From positions 70,656 to 134,655 of the forward strand of contig CAKQEA010000004.1 of assembly GCA_934229785.1 (NCBI GenBank): 64,000 bases of DNA, in the 5' to 3' direction. The stretch comes from an uncultured Anaeroplasmataceae bacterium (lineage in GTDB: Bacteria > Bacillota_I > Bacilli_A > Acholeplasmatales > Anaeroplasmataceae). The notes under the pieces were generated by a model. It did not search any database. It saw nothing but the letters and a program-made list of their open reading frames with translations, and was not told the DNA's origin. Below, one piece after another: positions 18,114 through 26,580 of this stretch (position 1 is the first letter of the stretch; every line of letters starts with the position of its first letter). The position numbers were made by a program, and so were the translations under genes.

Positions 18114-18275
18114 TTATTGAATTTTTTCCATAATGCTTCTTACATTAGCATAAAATTCATTTAATTCTGCTACATCTTTTGGATCATCATTAGAAGCAAT
18201 TACAGCCTCCTCTTCACTTAGTTCAGTATTTAAAATACCTTTAAGAATTTCCTTTTCTCTTTGAGTTAATTCCAT
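18114..18275 (-). CDS. Small acidic protein (53 aa) upstream of the GmrSD-like gene
   Basis: ATG 18275 to TAA 18114, 53 aa, starting MELTQREKEILKGILNTELS and acidic (EEEAV, NDDPKD). GAAGGTGA provides a plausible ribosome site and a near-consensus promoter lies just upstream. The coding character is convincing (long helical charged pattern, no stops), but the family is unknown. It is 96 bases upstream of the GmrSD-like gene in the same direction, so the two may be one operon and the small protein might regulate or inhibit the nuclease (inference). Between them is a perfect 12-bp palindrome (TGGTCTAGACCA, 18080-18091). Confidence 0.6.
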   Translation of the reverse strand: MELTQREKEILKGILNTELSEEEAVIASNDDPKDVAELNEFYANVRSIMEKIQ

Positions 18276-18332
18276 TTCAAAGTCACCTTCTTCTGAAAAA
18301 ATATTAATATGGCCACATCGATTTTCAACTAA

Positions 18333-18360
18333 ATTTTAGCATTTATTTTTGCATTGTCAA
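18333..18360 (-). promoter_or_regulatory. Promoter for the 53-aa gene / GmrSD-like operon
   Basis: On the minus strand TTGACA (18360-18355), a 16-base spacer and TAAAAT (18338-18333) preceded by TGC (extended -10). The strength is surprising for a potentially toxic restriction gene, which suggests repression. Confidence 0.6.
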
Positions 18361-18384
18361 ATCGACCAATTCGATCAAAAAGGT

Positions 18385-18400
18385 CATTTTTCGAAAAATG
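18385..18400. repeat. Perfect 16-bp palindrome CATTTTTCGAAAAATG
   Basis: It sits in the gap between the recombinase terminator and the 53-aa gene promoter. A perfect palindrome next to a large serine recombinase gene could be a protein-binding or attachment site; no direct evidence supports this. The rest of 18276-18510 is AT-rich without other recognisable elements. Confidence 0.35.
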
Positions 18401-18509
18401 AAATAAAAAGTATAATTCAACTCTTTCCAAGTATTAAAATAGTATATGTTTTTGAGAAAAATGCTCTTAAAATTGCTGATAAAATTTTTTTAATTTTTTT
18501 AAATGAACA

Positions 18510-18539
18510 AAAAATAAGGGCAGATTTATCCACCCTTAC
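18510..18539 (-). terminator. Terminator of the serine recombinase operon
   Basis: TAAGGG (18516) pairs with CCCTTA (to 18539); six T follow on the minus strand. Confidence 0.65.
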
Positions 18540-18540
18540 T

Positions 18541-20145
18541 CTATTTCATATCAGCTATAACATCTCTTTCGATGCCAACCTTAAATTTAATTTTAAGATG
18601 AGTTCTTTCAGTTATTGTAATTGATTCAACAAGACTTTTAAATATATACTCGTTAAATTCCTCAGTTGGTTTTAATACAGATAGAACCTTTAGTATCTCA
18701 TCAACTTTCCTTGATGTATAAGTTGCATTTGCATAAGAGCTTTCAATAGAATTTTTTTCTTTATTTGCATCATAAATTTTTGAGGCAATTTTACCACCTT
18801 GAACACCATACTCAATTTCAGTAATTTCACCTAAAGTCTTTCTTTTATGCAAATCCAACATTTGACTTTGAAGATTATCAATTCTTTCATCTATCTCCTT
18901 AATTTTATCAGTTGGATTATTAAATACTACTGAAGATGTTGTAGTCTCAAGTATTGATTTTATATCATCATAATTACCAACAAGTTCATTAAGAACTTTA
19001 AGATAAGCTCTTTTAATTGCATCTTCACCTATTCCCATTTGATTACATTCATGAGCCTTACTTCTAACATTTTTACACCACCAAGAAGGAATTCTTTCTC
19101 CATGTGACCTCATATTATTGCATCTTGTATAAAATGCTCCACAACATCCACAGCGTACAATTTTACTGAAAGGATACTTTGATGAAAACTTCCCATAAGT
19201 TTTATCACCATTTCTTCCAAGTTTATTTCTCTTTGCCATTTCTATTTGAACCATATCAAATTGTGACTTATCAATAATTCCATCAAATGCATTTTCAAGA
19301 ACATATAATTCAACTTGTCCTTCGTTCTTATATCTTTTTTTAGATAGAACATCAGGTTTAAATGTCTTGCCCATCCAAGCACAACCATAATATTTTTCAT
19401 TTGTAAGTATGCTCTTTACCACTGAATATTGCCAATTATCTTTACCGCTTGGAGTCTTTATTTTATTATCGTTAAGACCTCTAGCAATTTGTGAAATTGA
19501 ATATCCACTTAAATATTCTCTATATATTCTTTTAACGATTTGAGCCTCCTCTTCAACAATAACAAGTTTTCTATTCTCATCTCTTGTGTATCCAAGAAAG
19601 TTCGTATAATTAAGTTGGAAATCTCCTTGTTCAAATTTCTTTTGATAACTCCATTTAATATTCTTACTAATTGTTCTTGATTCATCTTCAGCAGTGGCAG
19701 CTAGAATTGTAATGAGAATATCTCCTCCTGGTGTTGATGTATCAATATTTTGAGATTCAAAGTATATTGATACTCCAATCTCTTTTAATTCTCTAATATA
19801 TTTCAAAGCATCAACAGTATTTCTAGCAAATCTAGCTATAGATTTAACCATAATTTTTTGGATTTTGCCCTCATGAGCATCCTTAATCATCTCCATAAAA
19901 CCTGGTCTTTTTTCAGCTCTCGTTCCACTAATTCCAGGATTACTATATACCTTAACAAATTTCCAATTCGGATTTGAAGATATATAATTAGTATAATATT
20001 CAACTTGTCTTTCAAATGAATCCTCTTGTTCGTCCTTATCAGTAGAAACTCTTGCATAAGCTGCAACCTTCATATAATTGTCTACTGATGGTTGTATATT
20101 TATCTTATTAAAAGGATTTGCCTTTATTACTCTTACAGTTTGCAT
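18541..20145 (-). CDS. Large serine recombinase
   Basis: 534 aa. The N-terminal resolvase catalytic domain has YARVSTDK with the nucleophile S34, then GISGT and KSIARFARNT with the active-site Arg residues. It is followed by the recombinase domain (about 190-300), a zinc beta-ribbon with CGCCG...C...WWCKN...C, a coiled-coil segment (about 400-450) and a C-terminal tail. This is the family of phage and integrative-element integrases and cassette recombinases (Tn4451 TnpX, CcrABC, phiC31-like). The GGAGG ribosome site lies inside the overlapping upstream 40-aa ORF. It is intact and is the only complete recombinase here, so it is the best candidate for moving the island. Confidence 0.92.
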   Translation of the reverse strand: MQTVRVIKANPFNKINIQPSVDNYMKVAAYARVSTDKDEQEDSFERQVEYYTNYISSNPNWKFVKVYSNPGISGTRAEKRPGFMEMIKDAHEGKIQKIMVKSIARFARNTVDALKYIRELKEIGVSIYFESQNIDTSTPGGDILITILAATAEDESRTISKNIKWSYQKKFEQGDFQLNYTNFLGYTRDENRKLVIVEEEAQIVKRIYREYLSGYSISQIARGLNDNKIKTPSGKDNWQYSVVKSILTNEKYYGCAWMGKTFKPDVLSKKRYKNEGQVELYVLENAFDGIIDKSQFDMVQIEMAKRNKLGRNGDKTYGKFSSKYPFSKIVRCGCCGAFYTRCNNMRSHGERIPSWWCKNVRSKAHECNQMGIGEDAIKRAYLKVLNELVGNYDDIKSILETTTSSVVFNNPTDKIKEIDERIDNLQSQMLDLHKRKTLGEITEIEYGVQGGKIASKIYDANKEKNSIESSYANATYTSRKVDEILKVLSVLKPTEEFNEYIFKSLVESITITERTHLKIKFKVGIERDVIADMK

Positions 20146-20146
20146 A

Positions 20147-20269
20147 TTATAAGTCCTCCAATCTTTCTTTTGTTATTTCTATTAGTGCCTCATCTTCCTC
20201 ATCTACATCATAGAAATAATCTACAAATTCTAATTTCTCAAAATCATTGTTATTATAATTAAATCTCAT
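20147..20269 (-). CDS. Small acidic ORF (40 aa) coupled between two recombinase genes
   Basis: ATG 20269 to TAA 20147, 40 aa, very acidic (DVDEEDEA) and ending KERLEDL. Its start overlaps the 3' end of the upstream recombinase frame and its last codons contain the ribosome site of the downstream recombinase, so it is translationally coupled to both. An analogous 41-aa ORF precedes the other recombinase. The family is unknown; small accessory ORFs like this are common in multi-recombinase cassettes. Confidence 0.55.
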   Translation of the reverse strand: MRFNYNNNDFEKLEFVDYFYDVDEEDEALIEITKERLEDL

Positions 20270-21652
20270 TGTCTTTTTCATCCAACTTCCTTAATTTTTC
20301 TTTATCTTTATCATAAATTCTTGTACCTGTTATCTTTCTTGTAATTATTACACCATTATAGAAAGTAAACTTAACTAGTGTTCCAATAATTTTTATACTT
20401 ACAATTAACTTATCAACCTTATCACCATCAAACACTTCAATAGGCTTCATATCAGAATCTACTATTTTTCTTGATTGAATATCTGAAATTTTAGATTCAT
20501 ACTCACTGATTTTTTTCTTTAAATTATCAAATTCAATTTTAAAATTTGAATGAGGTATCCACCCATTTGCATTTAGTCTAACAAGTTCCAATTGTTCTTT
20601 TTGAAGTTTATCTATCTCAATTTGGATTTTTTTCTCTTCATCGCCTTGATATTTTTGGGTTACAAATTCGTTATAGGCATCAATAAACATTTCTTCGAGT
20701 TCAGTGTCTTTTACTCTAACTGAGGTACATATATTTTTAGGTGTTGCACAATACCAAACATTCATAGTTGGAGAATACTGACTTTTTGAGACTTTATGTC
20801 GATAATTGCAACCGCAACAACCACATTTAATAAGTCCAGTAAAAGCATAATGCTTATAGTGGTATCCAACAAGTAAAGGATTCTTCTTTTCAGCCATTAC
20901 TTTTTGAGCCTTTTCCCTAGTCTCTCTATCAATAATGGCTTTATAATGATTCTCAACATAGTACATATCTTCAGTCCCATTATTTTTCACATGGCGTCCT
21001 ATGTACTTTTGATTGATACAATCACCAACATATTTCTCATTAGAAATTAATTTCCCAATTTGACCTTTATGCCAAATCCCACCCATTGGACCCGGAACAT
21101 TTTCACCATTAAGAATATCAGCGATTTCACCTTGAGAATTTCCTTCTAAATATAATTTGTAAATTCTTCTTACAACTGAAGCCTCATCCTCAATGATTTG
21201 AAACTTTTTAGAATTTTTTCCCATTGTATATCCATATAGTCTTCCATTAATATTGCATTCACCTTTTTTAAACTTATCTTTAAATGTCCACTTAATATTT
21301 TCACTGTATCGATTTAAATCATCTTCAGCAACTGCAGCGGCAATAGTTAGATACAAATCACTATCAACAGCTAAAGTATCAATATTTTCTTTTTCAAAAA
21401 TAACTCCAACATCTAATTCTCTAAATTCCCTAACATAACCTAGCAAATCTTCAGTATTTCTTGCAAATCTTTGAACTGATTTTGTTTACCACTAATTCCT
21501 TTATCTGCAAATAATCCAACATATTCATAATTAGGATCACTACCTAGTTTTTCATTCCAATAATTACTTTGGAAATTAAAGCTATGTTCTTGACTTCTTG
21601 AATTGGTTGAAACTCTAGCATATGCACATACTATTTTTTTCATTTGTATCAT
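20259..21652 (-). pseudogene. Large serine recombinase broken by an internal deletion/frameshift
   Basis: Two frames together give one recombinase. The 21652-21440 frame carries the N-terminus (CAYARVSTNS with the catalytic Ser, then DKGISGKQN). The other frame carries SVQRFARNTEDLLGYVREFREL and onward through the recombinase domain, a zinc ribbon (CGCCGCNY...WYCATPKNIC) and the coiled coil, ending at 20259. The intact neighbour has about 26 residues between GISG(T) and SIARFARNT; here only about two remain and the frame changes at about 21475-21490. A deletion of roughly 70 bases is therefore the simplest cause. The start has a 4-base ATGA overlap with the upstream 41-aa ORF. Probably inactive, because the catalytic domain is split. 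Confidence 0.85.
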
Positions 21653-21774
21653 TCCTCACTTGCTAATTCATCCTGTTTGAATAGTTCCCAAGAATTAATT
21701 GTTTTGTTGCCATCTGCATCAAATGCGTCAGGCTCTAAATAACCACAATCTGGTTCTAAATAGTTTTTAATCAT
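21649..21774 (-). CDS. Small ORF (41 aa) overlapping the start of the broken recombinase
   Basis: ATG 21774 to TGA 21649, 41 aa (MIKNYLEPDCGYLEPD at the start). AAAGG precedes it, and its stop overlaps the recombinase start as ATGA, the classic arrangement of translational coupling. It is the first gene of the recombinase operon. The family is unknown. It has the same length and position as the 40-aa ORF before the second recombinase, but the two sequences are not obviously similar. Confidence 0.55.
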   Translation of the reverse strand: MIKNYLEPDCGYLEPDAFDADGNKTINSWELFKQDELASEE

Positions 21775-21928
21775 AATTTACCTTTCCACTATTAGTTAGC
21801 TTCTGAACTAGCATCTAGAATCAAATTTTTATAATACTTTTAAGAGGCAGAATCCACATTCGTCAACATGGCACTCGTAAAAGTATTCAAGGTCAATCTT
21901 ACAAGGTCTATCAAATTACTCAAAAATA

Positions 21929-21978
21929 TGCTATAATAAATCAATAAGTATTATTTTTTGCCTTGTATTACTTGACAA
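21929..21978. promoter_or_regulatory. Divergent promoters between recombinase and ABC-3C operons
   Basis: On the minus strand TTGTCA (21978-21973), a 17-base spacer and AATAAT (21955-21950) would serve the recombinase operon. On the plus strand TGCTATAAT (21929-21937, extended -10) could serve the ABC-3C operon. The two would overlap in opposite directions. Other sequence in 21775-22069 is AT-rich apart from the tandem repeat at 22012. Confidence 0.35.
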
Positions 21979-22011
21979 ATATAGAATACAACATAAAAAA
22001 TAATTTTAAAT

Positions 22012-22051
22012 ATTAGTACCTAAAACGTACCATTAGTACCAAAAAAGTATC
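22012..22051 (+). repeat. 20-bp tandem repeat (GTACC array) before the ABC-3C operon
   Basis: Two abutting 20-base units, 22012-22031 and 22032-22051, both begin ATTAGTACC and end GTACC or GTATC. GTACC/GTATC cores therefore recur at 22016, 22027, 22036 and 22047, spaced 11, 9 and 11 bases, about one helical turn each. The array ends just before the AGGAGG of the first gene (ATG 22070), a typical place for a repressor that binds cooperatively on one DNA face. Confidence 0.65.
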
Positions 22052-22069
22052 TTTTTTTAGGAGGATTTT

Positions 22070-23365
22070 ATGGAACGATATTGTGAATTTTGCAAGAAAT
22101 TGTATAAGTTTAAAAAGGGAATAAAATCCCAAGCAAAATTTGTTATAGAAATGTTTAACTCAAGTGGTCTAACATATTTTTCAGCTGATTATCATGAGGA
22201 TTATGCCAAACTGCTTTTCAATGGGAAATTAGGAAATGAAATAAAAAAAATTACACAAACAATTCGTGATACTGCACCCCAAAAAATTAATATTACTAGT
22301 ATAAGAGACTTCTTTTTTAAACATCTTGTAGACACAAAAATCGATGAGATTTTCAGTTGCTTTAATATAACTAATCCACAAAAGAACTTTAATGTTTTTT
22401 TGTTTGCATTAGCAGAGGAATTCAAATATTACTGTGAACAAGACGAGGAATTTAATGCACCATCAGTCAAAGATTTATATGAAAAATATCTAAACACGCC
22501 TTCTTTTGGTACTGCTAAAATAATTAATGAGAATAATGCTGCTATTGAAAAACTTCTTCTTTCAGAATCTGGAGATTTATGTCCAATATGTGGGAAGCCT
22601 TTGTACACTGATGAAAGAGGGAAAAATAAACCCAATTATTCTATTCTACCAATATTTCCTATAGTAAGGACTGAATATGAGACATCAAAACTACTTGAAA
22701 TCGAAAAGAAAATACCTGATGATTTTTATTCGCAATCAAATCTAATTGCTGTATGCCTTTCTTGTTCTTTTGAGTATGATAATTTAAAAGATGATGAAAA
22801 AATTGAAAGGTACAAATATATAAAAGACAGAAAAAAAGCTCTTCAAAAAAAAATAGAAGAACGCAGAAAACTTAGCAATTATAAACTTAATTCTAGAATA
22901 TGTAGCATATTAGATTTAATAAAAGATAAAAAAGTCAATATTATAAACGGAAATATTATAAAAAATATTGAAGGTAGAATAGTTACTCTATCAGATGGCT
23001 CAATTATTGAACTAAATGATGAAGTAACATTTACACCTGCTACTATTAAAGATAAAATTAAAGATGATGAAGACTTAATAGACCAATTAAATAGAATAGT
23101 ACTTACCTACTATCAAAACATAAAGGCACATCTTTTACTATTAGATGATGAAGAAATTGGATTTTTTGATGAACTTAAAGACCAAATTAATGATGCATAT
23201 CAAGTTTTAAAAAGGTCTTACATAGATAAAAAAGTTATCATTTTAAAACTTAATCATTGGCTATTAAGACAACTAATGCCACAAGATCAAGCTGATTTAT
23301 ATGAATACGAAGGTATGATAATAATTGCCTTTTTCATTCAAAATTGCGAGGTGTTTGAAGTATGA
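22070..23365 (+). CDS. ABC-three-component (ABC-3C) system effector-type protein with zinc finger
   Basis: 431 aa. Two zinc-binding parts are visible: CEFC near the N-terminus (5-8) and an HNH-like treble-clef arrangement CPICGKPL (171-178) with the partner CLSC (229-232) after NLIAV. The usual HNH catalytic histidines are absent (SILPIFP replaces the HH.xP segment), so this may bind rather than cut nucleic acid. The C-terminus (EGMIIIAFFIQNCEVFEV) resembles the C-terminal domains that define ABC-3C effector components. AGGAGG precedes ATG 22070. It is the first gene of a three-gene operon overlapping the middle component by ATGA. ABC-3C systems are predicted conflict systems in which an ATPase senses DNA and triggers the effector. 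Confidence 0.75.
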   Translation: MERYCEFCKKLYKFKKGIKSQAKFVIEMFNSSGLTYFSADYHEDYAKLLFNGKLGNEIKKITQTIRDTAPQKINITSIRDFFFKHLVDTKIDEIFSCFNITNPQKNFNVFLFALAEEFKYYCEQDEEFNAPSVKDLYEKYLNTPSFGTAKIINENNAAIEKLLLSESGDLCPICGKPLYTDERGKNKPNYSILPIFPIVRTEYETSKLLEIEKKIPDDFYSQSNLIAVCLSCSFEYDNLKDDEKIERYKYIKDRKKALQKKIEERRKLSNYKLNSRICSILDLIKDKKVNIINGNIIKNIEGRIVTLSDGSIIELNDEVTFTPATIKDKIKDDEDLIDQLNRIVLTYYQNIKAHLLLLDDEEIGFFDELKDQINDAYQVLKRSYIDKKVIILKLNHWLLRQLMPQDQADLYEYEGMIIIAFFIQNCEVFEV

Positions 23366-23610
23366 GATTTCCAAATAAACTAACATCATTATCAGAGAGT
23401 TCTCTTCCTATATTTTCACTCATTGTTTCTAAAGTCAAAGAGGAAGACTACACTCCAATGCATCTATACAACCAAATAAAAAAAACAGCTGCATTTAAAC
23501 ATGCAAATACAACTTTATATGATTTTATTTTAATACTAGATTGCTTATATGCTCTTGGGCAAATCGAACTTATTGGCGAGGAGGTAATTCATTATGTTGG
23601 AAGAAATTAA
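23362..23610 (+). CDS. ABC-3C system middle component (small winged-helix-like)
   Basis: 82 aa, in the position and size of the short middle components (MC6/MC7-like) of ABC-3C systems. It starts RFPNKLTSLSES and ends with the conserved-looking pattern LILDCLYALGQIELIGE, which resembles the end of a winged helix. It overlaps the effector gene by 4 bases and the ATPase gene by 17, so all three are translationally coupled. Its presumed role is bridging ATPase and effector. The exact middle-component family cannot be decided by eye. Confidence 0.7.
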   Translation: MRFPNKLTSLSESSLPIFSLIVSKVKEEDYTPMHLYNQIKKTAAFKHANTTLYDFILILDCLYALGQIELIGEEVIHYVGRN

Positions 23611-25261
23611 ATGCGAAAAATTTAAACAAAAATCAATATCTTTTAAACAAGGATTAAATGTTGTATTAGGAACAAACAATGGCTCTAACTCTATCGGTAA
23701 ATCAACACTACTAATGATTATTGATTTCGTTTTTGGTGGCGACGATTATATCTATAGATGTAAAGAAGTTAGAGATGCAATCGGAGACCACACTATTTAT
23801 TTCAAATTCAAATTCAATAATAAATCATATTACTTCTCACGTTCCACTAAAGAACACGAAAAAGTATACATTTGTGATGAGAATTATAATCCAGAAGCAA
23901 AATATAGTTTAGATGATTATATGGATCAAATTGCAAAATTTTATGGAATAACGCCTTTTGATTTAACTTTAAGAAGTGCAGTTGCAACATTTTCAAGAAT
24001 TTATCATAGGGAAACACTTAATGAAGAAAAACCTCTTAATGCTGCTTTTAGAGAGAAAACACAAGATGCAATTTTTAGACTATTAAAACTATATAATCGT
24101 TACAATAGCATCGTTGAATTAAATAAAAAATGCATTGAAATGAAGGAACAATTAGATACATTAAAAAAGGCAGCTGATTATAAATATGTTGCTAAAATAA
24201 ATAAAGAAGGCTACAACAAGAACACGCAGTCATTACTTAATTTACAAAATCAATTAAATGACTTAGAGAAAGAAAATGAACTAGGAATTTCAAATAAAAA
24301 CAAAATAAAAAGTCAAAGACATAATGAATTATTAAATCAAATTCAATCTTTAGAAAATGCTCGAAATTCCCTTCAATCCGAGAAAAATAAATTATCAATA
24401 GAAACAAAAAAGACATCAGCAAACTTTGAAAAATTGATAAAAGAATTATCTAAATTTTTTGACGTAAAGATTGAAAATTTAACACAAATTGAATCATTTC
24501 ATATCCAACTTAGTTCAGTCTTAGGGAAAGAATTTACTTATGCCAAAGAAAAACTTGACAATAGCATAAATTACTTATCTACTGAAATCACAAAATTAGA
24601 AGATGAATATAAAAAATTACAACAAATTGATAATGTATCTAAGGCAATATTATCAGAACATTTACGTTTAAATAAGGAAATCGATAAACTGACAAAGGAA
24701 AATGAGTTCTATAAATTAAAAGAAAAATTAAATAACGATCAGGAAGAAGCCCAAAAAAATCTCATTAATTCTACAGAAAACATTCTTAATAACTTACAAA
24801 TAGAAATTAATAATTCCCTATCTTCTTTGGTGGAAGAAAATTTTCCTAAACCACATAATCCTCCAAGAATCACATTAAAAAGTCTAGATAGATATTATTA
24901 TACAACACCTAATGATGGTGGAACAGGTACTCAACAAAAGGGTCTTATTTTATTTGATTTAGTTACTTTGAATAATACTTTTTTGCCGATTTTAATTCAT
25001 GATTCTATTCTTCTTAAAAATATTGAAGACAAATCACTTGGAGCGATAATTAATGAATATTGTAAAACAAATAAACAAATATTTATTGCATATGATAGAG
25101 CTGATACATATACTGATGAAATTAGAGATACATTAGTCGCTAATTCAGTTATTAAGCTTGGAGATAATGGTAATCAATTATTTGGCTTCTCTTTTACTGA
25201 ATTCGAAGAACAAAAGAAAAAAGAGTTATATAATGAAAATAAAACTAGCCTAAACGAATAA
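23594..25261 (+). CDS. ABC-3C system ATPase (SMC/Rad50-like with DUF2326)
   Basis: 555 aa. The N-terminal ATPase lobe has Walker A GSNSIGKST (30-38), followed by a long charged coiled coil (about 200-410, rich in Lys/Glu/Asn/Gln). The C-terminal lobe contains GGTGTQQKG (442-450, in the signature position) and the Walker B-like ILIHDS (466-471), characteristic of DUF2326 proteins. This is an SMC-class ATPase thought to monitor DNA ends or structures and to control the effector. It is the last gene of the operon and is followed by a bidirectional terminator. Confidence 0.85.
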   Translation: MLEEIKCEKFKQKSISFKQGLNVVLGTNNGSNSIGKSTLLMIIDFVFGGDDYIYRCKEVRDAIGDHTIYFKFKFNNKSYYFSRSTKEHEKVYICDENYNPEAKYSLDDYMDQIAKFYGITPFDLTLRSAVATFSRIYHRETLNEEKPLNAAFREKTQDAIFRLLKLYNRYNSIVELNKKCIEMKEQLDTLKKAADYKYVAKINKEGYNKNTQSLLNLQNQLNDLEKENELGISNKNKIKSQRHNELLNQIQSLENARNSLQSEKNKLSIETKKTSANFEKLIKELSKFFDVKIENLTQIESFHIQLSSVLGKEFTYAKEKLDNSINYLSTEITKLEDEYKKLQQIDNVSKAILSEHLRLNKEIDKLTKENEFYKLKEKLNNDQEEAQKNLINSTENILNNLQIEINNSLSSLVEENFPKPHNPPRITLKSLDRYYYTTPNDGGTGTQQKGLILFDLVTLNNTFLPILIHDSILLKNIEDKSLGAIINEYCKTNKQIFIAYDRADTYTDEIRDTLVANSVIKLGDNGNQLFGFSFTEFEEQKKKELYNENKTSLNE

Positions 25262-25274
25262 TAATATTTTCATA

Positions 25275-25320
25275 AACAAAAAAAGACCACCAGGGTGCTA
25301 TAAACACTCTAGTGGTTTTC
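25275..25320. terminator. Bidirectional terminator between ABC-3C and restriction operons
   Basis: ACCAC...GTG (from 25286) pairs with CAC...GTGGT (to 25316). Four T follow on the plus strand, and on the minus strand an A/T run (25285-25278) follows. It separates two converging operons. Confidence 0.75.
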
Positions 25321-25448
25321 GTTTATATAAATAATTAGAATTTCAAAAACTTATTTAATGTTATACAAAATTATTATATTTTCAACAAAATTCTAAGTAA
25401 GCATTAAAATTCTATAAGCTACAAATAAATCCATTTTCTTATTCAATA

Positions 25449-26516
25449 TTATTTTTTGTATCGAACTTGCAAATTAAGAGTAAAGAAAACTTCACCATTT
25501 TCTTCATATAGTTCAAGCATATGGTATCTATGAGTTGATGGGGAATCCAACTTGCTTTCATTCATTATAAATTTAGCGACCTCTTGAGGATAATACATCA
25601 AATCAAGCACAACAACATCACCATTATTCTTAACAATTATTAATCCACCATTTACAGAATTTATACCATTCCAAATACTTCCAGGTACAAAACCAAATGA
25701 AATACCATTTAAAAAATCACCTAGTTTTTTTTCAGCCATTAACTGAGATAAAGTAGGATTAGCAAGTTTAAATATAGATTTTAAATCTTTATCATCATAT
25801 TCATAAGAATATAATAATGTGTTTCCTAAATATTGTGGCAGCAAAGAATCAATCATTTTAAGATTATATTCAAAAGTAGATGATACAACATTTTCAAAAG
25901 TTATTGTAACTCCTGAATAACTTTTAATTTTTCTTATTCTATCTAATAATTTAGTTCTTGTTTCTATAGAGTTAACGCTAGCTATTTTATCTAGTGGAAA
26001 GTTATTTACCTTGTATTTGAAATCAGTATTGTTACTTGCATTTAATATTGTAGCTGGACTTCCTAATGAAGATTTAATGCTATAGTTTAATGAAACATTA
26101 GTTGATTTTAATGTATCAAATGAGATAGTAACAATATCCGACTTATTTTTTGATTTAGATTTAAATGAACAATTATTGGTCATTGAGCTAACAAATTCTT
26201 CACTTGAAGGAATTGAAAATGCACCTTTTTTTTCTGTATGACTTAAAATTGAATTTAAGAGTTTGTTTCTTTCTCTATCAAGAACCTCTTTACTCATACA
26301 ATTAATTTGTTTGTTGTCTGCATATACTAAAATATCACCATTTTGTGAAATAACATATTCTAATTTAATTTTAGAATCTAAAATAACTTTTTTTACTATG
26401 TATATTAACTGATTAATATTTTTTAAAGCACTGTCTACTAGTTGAACATTAGGCTTTACTAACAAAAATAAAACGCCATAAAATTCAGACCATTCTCCTC
26501 GATTAAAACTATTCAC
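25449..26516 (-). CDS. HpaII-family type II restriction endonuclease
   Basis: About 355 aa from GTG 26516, which lies eight bases after GGAG; upstream in-frame starts have no such site. The N-terminal NRGEWSEFYGVLFLL and the C-terminal block with GGLIIVKNNGD, then LDSPSTHRYHM and FTLNLQVRY, match the HpaII restriction enzyme family, whose founder cuts CCGG. Length fits the family. It is the last gene of the restriction operon, 64 bases after a C5-methyltransferase that is the probable cognate protector. Actual specificity is not readable from sequence. Confidence 0.8.
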   Translation of the reverse strand: MNSFNRGEWSEFYGVLFLLVKPNVQLVDSALKNINQLIYIVKKVILDSKIKLEYVISQNGDILVYADNKQINCMSKEVLDRERNKLLNSILSHTEKKGAFSIPSSEEFVSSMTNNCSFKSKSKNKSDIVTISFDTLKSTNVSLNYSIKSSLGSPATILNASNNTDFKYKVNNFPLDKIASVNSIETRTKLLDRIRKIKSYSGVTITFENVVSSTFEYNLKMIDSLLPQYLGNTLLYSYEYDDKDLKSIFKLANPTLSQLMAEKKLGDFLNGISFGFVPGSIWNGINSVNGGLIIVKNNGDVVVLDLMYYPQEVAKFIMNESKLDSPSTHRYHMLELYEENGEVFFTLNLQVRYKK

Positions 26517-26580
26517 TTTAATTACTCCTCTCTTTTTACAAATAAAACTTAGCAAATTGAATCTTATATTCTTTCCATAG

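Noticed and set aside
22201-22635. Minus-strand ORFs inside the ABC-3C effector gene
   Set aside because: Antisense shadows of a real coding frame.
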